A DNA stretch of 64,000 nucleotides from Apodospora peruviana (taxonomy: Eukaryota; Ascomycota; Sordariomycetes; Sordariales; Lasiosphaeriaceae), in assembly GCA_033439685.1 (NCBI GenBank), contig JAUEDM010000002.1, forward strand, positions 3,100,001-3,164,000, written 5' to 3'. The position numbers were made by a program, and so were the translations under genes. Below, one piece after another: positions 56,053 to 64,000 of this stretch. The stretch's first letter is position 1, and each line of letters begins with the position of its first letter. Below the pieces are notes generated by a model. That model was not told the DNA's origin, did not search any database, and saw nothing but the letters and a program-made list of their open reading frames with translations.

Positions 56053-57351
56053 TCAATCGCCAGCAGTAATCTGACACACGTTTTCTCCGGGGCCACCAGC
56101 TCCAAGATTAGAAAGCAGCGTCGCCATGACGCCGGTGTAGGCCAAGAAGAGAATAAACTTGTGATCGGTGTTGAGACCGCCGAAGAGAAAAAAGACGAGG
56201 CAGAAGCAAAGGCAGAAGACCACGATGGTAAGCACGGCGGGCACTTTGTTGAGTTCCAGGAGGTAGACTAGTGTCAGCGGCAGGAGGAGGAAGATGAGTG
56301 CCAGCAAGATGATGACGAGGTGGGTTATGATTCTCAGGGTTTTGTAGTTCCAGTTGAATACTAGAATGTTTTTTTCTGGGGCTGCTCCTGTTTGGGTTGT
56401 TGGAGATGTTGGTTCTTTGGCAACGTGCTTCACGGAAGGTGTTAGTTGGTTTATGATATGATAAAATAGATGTGTTTCCAAAGAAAAAAAGGATGGGGAC
56501 GGGAAGGATGGAAAAATGATATGGACAAGGTAGGTAGATACCTTGAAATAGCGCTCTGCCATGACCTGAAATGTCGAGTGCATAAAGGTGTCGACCATGC
56601 TCGGCCGGGGGTTGAGGGTCCGGTAGTTGCTGGCGCACAAGACATGATCCGATGGCTCGGAGGGAATGTTGGCGCTATAGGCCCACCACCTGTAATCGTT
56701 GACATTGCGGACGTTTGGGGTAGACTGGTTCATGACGGTAATTGCGTTGCTGAAGATTCTGACTATTTCATTGGCTCTACGTCAGTTGTTATGCCTCCGC
56801 AAATGCCTAGCAGATGACGGTAGAGGTTGTAAGTGTAGAGGTAACGTACGATATCTCTCCACGTCCGCGGTCATCTTGTCCATCAGCTTCGCCTTCTTCT
56901 CACCAAACTCGTTGTCGGGCCTGTGATCCCTATAATCGTGCCGACCCCTCTCTCTGTTCTGCCGTTCCAGGCTCTCGATATCTCTGAAGGTATCCCAGAG
57001 TCCGGCCGCGAGGTAGTCCAGCGTCATGGACACCTGCCGTTCGCAGGCAGGAAAGAACTGCCATTCTCGCGTCCACTGCTTGCGGCGTGCACTACCGGTT
57101 CGGCCAGTCGCTTCATCTGAGAAAATGCGTCAGTCGGGGTTAATTAAGGCATGAAACCCTTCTGGGTGAGGCATGAAATTTTGCTGGGTGAGGCATATCT
57201 TACTTATGTCATCCTCCTCCTCCCCAGTAGTGCTCGGGACTGCGGTCGAGGTGGAAAATGTCGGTGTGGATGGCGATTCCTCGATGGTAGTTGAGGGTCT
57301 GAAAGTCTCACCACGCTCCAGGTCAAGCTCCTTCTCTGAGTACTCCACCAT
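56053..57351 (-). CDS. DUF6594-like membrane protein (340 aa)
   Basis: Function unknown. Exons 57351-57204, 57116-56850, 56774-56542 and 56427-56053. The N-terminus is acidic and Thr/Ser-rich (MVEYSEKELDLERGETFRPS). A charged helical region follows (about residues 80-140: MTLDYLAAGLWDTFRDIESL, then Arg/Asp-rich), then RWWAYSANIPSEPSDH. Three hydrophobic spans close the protein: LRIITHLVIILLALIFLLLP, VPAVLTIVVFCLCFCLVFFL and KFILFLAYTGVMATLLSN. Charged helices followed by three C-terminal spans is the layout of the fungal DUF6594 family, but the N-terminal heptads are not a close match, so the family name is tentative. Intron 1 holds a 22-nt tandem repeat. Intron 3 (56428-56541, 114 nt) is stop-free and a multiple of three; its CTAAC branch site and conserved phase favour removal. 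Confidence 0.7.
57148..57196. repeat. 22-nt tandem repeat, 2.2 copies, inside an intron
   Basis: Units 57148-57169 and 57170-57191, followed by GGCAT of a third. The shared core is CTGGGTGAGGCATGAAA. It lies wholly in intron 1 of the DUF6594-like gene. Confidence 0.8.
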
Positions 57352-58039
57352 GATTACCTAGTAGTTACCTACTTTACTCACGAATTCAACCCAAAGCGAT
57401 ATAGTAAACGAGACAGTGGAAAACGAAAGAAGCAGAGGTGGCGATTACTCTTCTCTGTCTAGCGTCTCCTGGGACCAGGGGATGATGCCTCTTTTTAAAC
57501 GTGGTTATTTCATCCATCTGCCTGCAGCCTTGCTCGTTGAAGCCCTTTCTTGTCAAGAGAGCCTCGTCCCCATCCCATCATGGGCCTGCAGAAAGAGGGT
57601 GCCGCGCTGCGCTGCGTTGCGCCCGAGTATGAAAGGAAAAGTGCACATTCTGCATCCAACTGCATACACTTCTGCAAAGCATATGCACTATGTTGAAGTG
57701 CTGCTGATTACTGGTCGGTGGATTGGACGATGGCCGGTAACGTCAATTCATCGGCCTGGACGAGCCAAGGCTGGCAAGAGCGCTAAATGGAGCGAATGGG
57801 CGTCGAAAGGGTGGGCGGCCTGCGGCTGAGACTGGCGAGAAGTTGGCGAAGCGTGGCATCTAGGGACTCGAATGCAGCTGCAATAGGCCTGAAGGGATTA
57901 GGATAAATTTCCAAGATAGAGGGGTTGCAGCGATTGAGAGAAGGCTGGCAGCGGCTGAGATGCAGGCGACCACACCAACAAGGGCAATATATATGCACAG
58001 GTCGCAAGGGGAAAGCGGCGCGGCAGTCAGGTTCGTGGG

Positions 58040-58940
58040 AAGGCATATAGTTATATTAGAGTGTCCTCCCAGCTGGTCTAGATAGTGTCTTCCCAATTAT
58101 TCCCTCCTTTTCCGAAGACCAATTCAACTTCCCAACAAAGAAATTCATGACGGCGTGGGCCGATATCCATGCATTTTCATTATAATGCCCACTCCCAATC
58201 CAAACCCCTGCGTAGTCAAAATACAGACATATCCTTTGATCCCGATCGAAGCGCCAGGGTCGACACTTGTGAAGAGGTCCCAGAACGGCAGCACCGGCGA
58301 TAGGGACGACAGTCGGCGCAGGAGTTTGTCTCTGCAATAGTCATGTCAGTTAGGGGAAGACAGGGAGGTGTTCATGAAAAGAACTCGCACATACCGCTAC
58401 CGTCGACCTCTCGAGATATCAACACCATTATTTTGCAACGATGAAGGAGAATCCCAGTTTATCCCGGGCCAGAGGAACCTTGACTGGGCCTGGCCTCGAA
58501 TTCTGGGCACGGGGAAATTTGACGACTACGGGCCGCTTCCCGATGTCCTGGGTTGCCATGGGCGGACGGGGAGCAAAAGTTGGTGGTGGTGGTGCCATCT
58601 TGTCGACGTTGACAGGGATAAGAAGGTTGCGGAATGCCGAAGGGTGCGCGAGAAGGTGCAACAGCTCGAGGAGAATGATCTGGAAAGACCGAACGGAGGA
58701 GAAAAGGAGCACATCAAATGGTAATGGCGACGAGAACGATTGCCACAAGCGAAAGATGACATACACAGGGCCCACAAGACAACCAGTGCGTCACCGCCCC
58801 AGTCGCTCCGAATACACAATTGTTGGCGACATTAGGCGGGTTGTCGCACGCGTATGGTTAGTGGATACACTGCTTACCAGAACACCACGTATTGTATTGT
58901 CCATCATTCCGTTTCCTACGGCTCGAGCTTTGAACGGCCG
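58040..58940 (-). other. Unresolved region, possible small spliced or decayed gene
   Basis: Minus-strand signals include a GTATGT donor near 58770 paired with a CTTTCCAG acceptor near 58690, and a GTATGTG donor near 58392 paired with a TTGCAG acceptor near 58333. Hydrophobic peptides appear in different frames (for example FGLGVGIIMKMHGYRP after the second acceptor, and CIYIALVGVVACISAAASLL near 57960). No single combination of these sites kept a frame open, so I cannot call a CDS. Confidence 0.25.
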
Positions 58941-61148
58941 GTTGTTCGCCGTCCGGGCTTTGCCAAGAGAACCAACGGGACACGGCGGTCACCAGGGCCG
59001 CCGTGAGCTAGCGAAGCACCCGGTCTGATTTCGTATGCTGAAGAGACCATGAAGGGCCAAGTGGTGGCAAGCGTCACTTCTTGGCAGTGATATCATGTTG
59101 GTTTGTCAAACCCGGAAGGAAACGGCCTGCTAAAAGCGTTTGTGTTCTGCTTCGACTGTTTCGTTTCATAGTTTAAGGCTGGTTTCCCCCAACGTGGCGG
59201 CAGTGCGTGCTGCCCGGGACCACCTCTTTGTCTTTTTCTTCGTGTTGGCAACAAAACCGGTCAAGAATGGAGCTCTTCCCCTGCGAGGCAGATTGCCTCA
59301 AGCAACGGAGCAAGGGTAATGAGACCAAAGCTGCCCATGTAACCTCTCAGAGAGAAAGGTTCTGGCCCACCGTCATAAGGCTTGCTTCTGTTCCATATGT
59401 ATGGTCCTGGTACCTGTTCTAGAACACGATCAGCTTCGCATGTCGATGGTACCTGTCACTGCATGCATTTAGCGCTGTCCAAAGTGTGTGTGCGAGTTTG
59501 GGGAGCTGGGTTTGAACTTGTTGGGGGCCACCCTCCGGGCTTCCTTGGGCGCTCACACCCAATGCATTTTCAAATAGCCACCTGCTGCCACCTTTTCAAC
59601 CAGTTGGGCGGTTTCTCTCAGCAGCGCCACACCGCCGAGAGCCCTGGACGGACGTCATAACCACCCATCACCGCTCCCCTCTTCACCCCTCTCACCCATT
59701 ACCCACCGGCCCATCATTCACCACCCCCTAGCGTATGCTGTCGGTCATCAGCCACCACCCACCACCCAGGAGATTCCCAGAAACATCGAAAATTGACCAT
59801 GACGAAACATGGACGCACCCCCACCTGCACTTCTGGTTGAGGAGGGCACTATCGAGGGTCTGTAAGGGAGTCCCCCAACCCTTGCAGTGCGGCCTAGGCC
59901 CACCTCCTCGATGGCTTGACTTCTGGCCCTTATAGTACAAGTAGAGTACCTCTGGGGGCCAGCTGCTGCGACTAGCGGGATGTTTCTTCGTCCACTTTCT
60001 TCCGGGGTCCCACTGACAGCAATCGTCAATTCAAACCAGAGCCCCTCATATGCTCTTCGCCCTTCAACCTCCAACCTTCGAAGCACGATGCAGCCAGGAT
60101 ATTGGCTTTAAAAGAAACGAGAGGAATAATCAGCCATCTTGAAGCTATCCCGATGATCTCGTAAGTATATCAGATATAGCTGGACATGCAAGATACGCCG
60201 AAGGAACCCTTTCCATCGTGTCATCTCGCTATGTGCCAAAAGCTAACAATATCTATAGGTGAATATCATAGCCAGACGACACACTGCTGTTCCAAAGGCG
60301 GCCACCGTGATGCTCTCCCGCCATAACGACTCGAGGACTAGCCCAGCTTTCTTCCACCAAGACTTCTTTCAGCGGCGTATAAATACCTACTCAGGCTTGC
60401 GAGTTTGACAATAGGAATTCCTAGGTCGAAGGCAAGGAGTTGCAGTGCTAGTGTCGGATATGATGTAAAAGAGACCAAAGATCCTGCCGCTTGGCAGCCT
60501 ATTCACACCTGAAGTCATAGGGGAATGGGACTTGGTCTTGGAATATGATCGGGATATTGACAAGCGTCCAACATCCATCCATATGACCCGCATCCTTCCG
60601 TTCCCAGGCGATCATATCTGGCCCAAGTGCTGCCCATTTAGCGAGACACAACTTTGCTGCTGCCATCCCAGCGTCCTCTTCACTTGTTCGGCTATGCCCG
60701 GAACTTCGGGCGTATCCTTCCTCGAAAACACTAGATCCCCTTATCGCTTCTTTCAAACATTTGAGACAACATGGAATTGCTGAAAAGAGTGCAATTGTTG
60801 GATAAAAAAACCTAGAAACAGCGCCGAGTGGCACGAAGCTTGAAAGGAGACGTCGTCGGTCGATGAGTGGAGTCCGACGTTGATTTGAGCCTCATGTACC
60901 TAGGTATGTATGTTGTACGTATCTGACATCATCTTGCACTGTACCATCATGCAAGGGACGCGGTGGCGGGAAGATCCGCATGCGCCGGGAATTGGGAAAT
61001 AATCAATCGAGGAGACAGAGCTTGCATAATAGCAAATAGTGCTTGCCATTCGTCAGGATGGTGAGGAGGAGGGAGAGCCAGAGTGGGAAGCTTAGAAGTG
61101 AAGACCATGGCGGTATGCGAGGCTGACGGGAAGCCGTTTATGATCAGC

Positions 61149-61943
61149 TTAAGCTTGCCTTCGATGGAGCGTCACTGCGTAACCCCGGTCCGTTGGTTGC
61201 TGACTGCCATCGACCAACTTTATTTCCGGGCCATGGGACATCATATCGACTCGAGTGGTGCCTGTTGGCGAAGAAGCAGTCAAGTAACCAACTGACCAAC
61301 GATCACTGGGTTCCACATCTTGTCTCTGTCTCGGACAACTTCTAGGTGATGGCACCAGAAAACGAACCCGCAAGGGCGTGCAGGTAGCCGGCAGGCCTGG
61401 TGTCACGACTGTGGAAGCATCGTCGGCATGATGCTCGTGGTACGAGCTCATATGCTGCTGACCGAAGTCCACCACAGCGAAGTGAATGATGGAAAAGCGT
61501 GGTCGTTGAGTCTGCTGCAGTCCATGGAGGAAATGCGGCTCTGTCGGCCGTGATTGGAGGGACTCTGCATTCTCTTGCTGCCCACTTGCAGCCCGAACGA
61601 GAGGAGCGTCATGGAAGCCGAACGGGGCAATTAATGGTTGTTGGAGTTGTTGCGAATCCTCTGCAAAGGGAGAGTTGAAAATAATGACGATCATGAAAAT
61701 ATAGAGTCTGTTTGCCAAGCTTACTAATAAAAGCCCACCATGGGAAAGCAAACCTTGGGACCTCTGAAAAAAGCAATGGATCGTGCCTTCTTCAAAAACA
61801 TTATCGCCAGAATGGTGGAGATTGGACACGTTTTTAAAAAGAGGAATACGGTTGGGATAGTCGAAGATATGCGGCCACCGAACAGCGTGAAGAATTGGTG
61901 TTAGAAACGCCGAGAGCATGATCATCATCACCGAGGCCGTCAT
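61149..61943 (-). CDS. Hypothetical ORF, 264 codons, doubtful
   Basis: Starts with a real ATG and a hydrophobic N-terminus (MTASVMMIMLSAFLTPILHA) that could act as a signal peptide. After about residue 100 the composition is rich in Gln, His, Arg and Pro with no recognisable motif. A GTAAGC donor-like site lies inside the frame near 61720, so the true structure, if it is a gene, may differ. I do not recognise it; it may be a chance frame. Confidence 0.25.
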   Translation of the reverse strand: MTASVMMIMLSAFLTPILHAVRWPHIFDYPNRIPLFKNVSNLHHSGDNVFEEGTIHCFFQRSQGLLSHGGLLLVSLANRLYIFMIVIIFNSPFAEDSQQLQQPLIAPFGFHDAPLVRAASGQQENAESLQSRPTEPHFLHGLQQTQRPRFSIIHFAVVDFGQQHMSSYHEHHADDASTVVTPGLPATCTPLRVRFLVPSPRSCPRQRQDVEPSDRWSVGYLTASSPTGTTRVDMMSHGPEIKLVDGSQQPTDRGYAVTLHRRQA

Positions 61944-62388
61944 ACGAACTACCAGTTTGTACTTGACTTAACTTGATGGCCTCTCTTCGCAAATAAATAC
62001 ATTATTATTATTACGATTTACTGTTCAAGGGATTTCCCATTTATACATGAGCAAATCCGGTGGCCTGTCCTCGAGTAGTTTTTTTGCGGTAATTATCTCC
62101 TTCATTGAATGCTACTATCTTTGACCCGGCGCGTTGACACGGTCCGAAAGGAACAACGACCTCAAACGACCGCCAGGGTGTTTGGGCCTCTTGGGTTTTG
62201 GGGTCTGAATTATCCAACCTCACGGACAAGTAGTAAGATTATTTTTTAATCTGAGCATACATAGGGGGGGAGCTTCAAATTTGAAAGCGTCATGATGGCA
62301 TTGGACTTTTATCGCGAGCCCAATTTCGGCTCCAATCGTTGACCTTCAACTCACTTCACTCCAGGTCAGGCTGCGGGCCGCGATTGGA

Positions 62389-62400
62389 GGGTTAGGGTTA
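62389..62400. repeat. Two telomere-like TTAGGG units
   Basis: GGGTTAGGGTTA in an otherwise unremarkable intergenic segment. Confidence 0.5.
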
Positions 62401-62991
62401 TTCCCATCGCAACACACACTGTACCTGGTCTATTTAACTTTTGTGATGCCTACGGAATACAATTGACGACTCCAATGGCCCACCGATTAGGGAAACTAAG
62501 CGCCTAATCTCGAGGCGGATCCTTATTACGACCAGCAAGGCATGTGAGCAAAGCAACTGCAAATTATTCACCGTCTGTTGGTCACAGTTGGGAGCAAGTC
62601 TTGACAATGCCGTGTTGGGACTGCCAGGTACCTTAGGTATCTAACTCAGACTGATATGATCCAACACATGCACACTTGGTCTTCAGTTGTTACATAGTGT
62701 GCTGGGCTAAACAGTCAGGTGTGGCGTCCCGTGAAGGTGTTGGGGGTTGCTCTCTAATCGGGATACCTCTTCAGGATGGTGGTGGTGGTGCGAACACTAC
62801 TGGCAGGGCCACCTGGCCGTTTCACAGGCGAAACGGGTTCTTTGCTTCAACGAGGATGCACTTGATGGTGTGAAGAGCACTGGATGTGAAGGTAGCACTC
62901 AAGGTGGGAGTTTTCATTCCGTGAACCTGGTTCAAGAACGACAATGCATGACCGCAGACCGATTCCTTCTCGGTGGTGTTCTCAACATACG

Positions 62992-63008
62992 TACGGAATA
63001 AATCCGTA
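62992..63008. repeat. Short inverted repeat TACGGA/TCCGTA
   Basis: Perfect 6-bp arms with a 5-nt spacer (ATAAA). Same arms as the core of the 33466-33510 hairpin. Confidence 0.7.
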
Positions 63009-63941
63009 AAATAGAAGTAAAGCAAAGGCCACACCGACTCGATCTACCGACTGAGTCTTAGCAGATTCGTCTGCCGTAAGCACACGCCTTCATCAAGGTC
63101 GCTTGACAAGGCGCGAGGAAGCAGCAAGCGGTCAGGCACCTTTTGTTGGTTGGTCAAGGGTGGTGACTGGTGGGGTAATGTGGTACGATTGCGCTGCCTC
63201 CCGGCGCCGAACTGGCATGATTGTATGAAGGAATGGAGTGGAACCAGTTGCGAAAGCTGCTGGTGTGTGTATCGGATCAGCCCAGAACGACAAGCCACAG
63301 TCAATACTCAGCCACGAATTCTTGCAAATAGGTCATCTGTGATTGGCTCAGACCTCGGAATCGCTGGGGCTCTTTGAGAGTTCCCGGAAAGGGGTCCTGT
63401 CTGGAAGGGGTCCATGGGAGCATGCATTGCCTGAGAGGTACCACGGCCAGGCCAGCTTGGCCCCGTGGCTTCCAGGTTGCGCGCGCGTGTGCCCTTCTCT
63501 GATGCGTGAAGTCGACGACCAGATGATGTACAGCCCGGTATTGCTTAGATGAGTTTAGGTTGGCAGGATTAGGTACCCTTTTTATTCGGCTTTGATGTTC
63601 AGGAACAGGAGTTTCTCTTCGGTGCTTTAAAAGCTGGCCACTTCCCTTCCCTCGGTTCCCTCTTGTCCTATTTCCAGAACGTTTCTGAATCGATCAGCGA
63701 CTTTCACAATCTGAAAGAAACATCTCGTTCCTCAACCTAAGCTACTAGAGTCTCTTGTCTCTTCACCCGGATCAACTCATCTTGCTCGCCAGGGCCAAAC
63801 CAGCCAACACCCAACTTCCTATCTGAGACGCCTCGTGCCCAGTGCCAAGAACCGTCGACTTACACCACCACCATCCGCATATCACCCACGGTAGACATCA
63901 GAGTGCAAGACCTCAACTCCCAAAACAAAAACAAAAAAAAC

Positions 63942-64000
63942 ATGTCTCCCACATACACCATGTCAGCACATCTGTGCAAGCAGATCTACTCGTCCTGGCT
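63942..64000 (+). CDS. Start of a gene running off the right edge
   Basis: The ATG at 63942 lies in context AAAAAACATGTC and opens MSPTYTMSAHLCKQIYSSWL before the window ends. The preceding 350 bases look like a strong fungal promoter and leader: a TTTAAAAG TATA-like box near 63626, a long pyrimidine-rich leader, then CAAAACAAAAACAAAAAAAA just before the start, a feature of highly expressed genes. The product cannot be named from 19 codons; a second in-frame ATG lies at codon 7. Confidence 0.55.
   Translation, partial: MSPTYTMSAHLCKQIYSSW

Larger units (their letters stand above)
57352..63941. other. 6.6 kb without an assembled gene
   Basis: Left end is the promoter of the DUF6594-like gene; right end is the leader of the next gene (pyrimidine-rich, then CAAAA repeats). 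Between 58040 and 58940 on the minus strand there are hydrophobic frames and splice-like signals that do not join. A CACCC-rich tract lies at 59660-59770, short telomere-like units at 62389-62400 and an inverted TACGGA/TCCGTA pair at 62992-63008. A 264-codon frame at 61149-61943 is listed separately. Confidence 0.5.

Noticed and set aside
1..64000. Transposable elements or RIP-mutated blocks
   Set aside because: No long terminal repeats, transposase or reverse-transcriptase frames, and no extended AT-rich TpA-dense segment seen by eye; a repeat library search was not possible.

Overview
This is nuclear DNA from a filamentous ascomycete, most likely a Sordariomycete. The genes are split by short introns of about 50-170 nt with GTNNGT donors, CTAAC-type branch sites and NAG acceptors. 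Intergenic DNA is balanced in base composition. Several proteins match families typical of filamentous ascomycetes: CIA84, Vac7, DUF3405, and a V-ATPase A subunit that reads straight through without an intein. I could not assign a genus. I found no transposon, RIP-degraded block, tRNA, rRNA, CRISPR array or secondary-metabolite cluster.

Layout, left to right. A seven-knuckle CCHC zinc protein runs off the left edge (minus strand). DES1, the sphingolipid delta4-desaturase (+), converges on VAC7 (-). A 4.2 kb gene-free stretch precedes a coiled-coil protein (-). RPL30 (-) and RPL10 (+) are transcribed divergently from a 393-bp shared promoter with a central AGCCCTAA box. Two large conserved fungal proteins of unknown function follow (both +). 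DIM1, the rRNA dimethylase (-), is divergent from an alpha-arrestin with a PPxY motif (+). Then come CIA84 (+) and VMA1 (+). VMA1 converges on INO1 (-). A 6.3 kb gene-free stretch leads to a LIM-domain protein (+), a DUF3405 type II membrane protein (+) and a DUF6594-like membrane protein (-). The last 6.6 kb holds no gene I can assemble, until a new reading frame opens 59 nt before the right edge.

Functionally this is a housekeeping segment. Translation and ribosome assembly are represented by RPL30, RPL10 and DIM1. Lipid and inositol metabolism is represented by DES1 and INO1. Vacuole function is represented by VAC7, which controls PI(3,5)P2, and VMA1, whose V-ATPase responds to PI(3,5)P2. 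Complex I assembly is represented by CIA84. The genes are single units with their own promoters, and I see no operon-like coupling apart from the divergent RPL30/RPL10 pair.

Exon boundaries were set by hand from splice signals, reading-frame phase and family conservation. I had no transcript data. UTRs are not resolved. No convincing undescribed system emerged. The most useful leads are the shared ribosomal-protein promoter, two stopless introns whose length is a multiple of three, a tandem acceptor in VMA1, two conserved proteins of unknown function, a near-perfect 45-bp hairpin and paired poly-C tracts.
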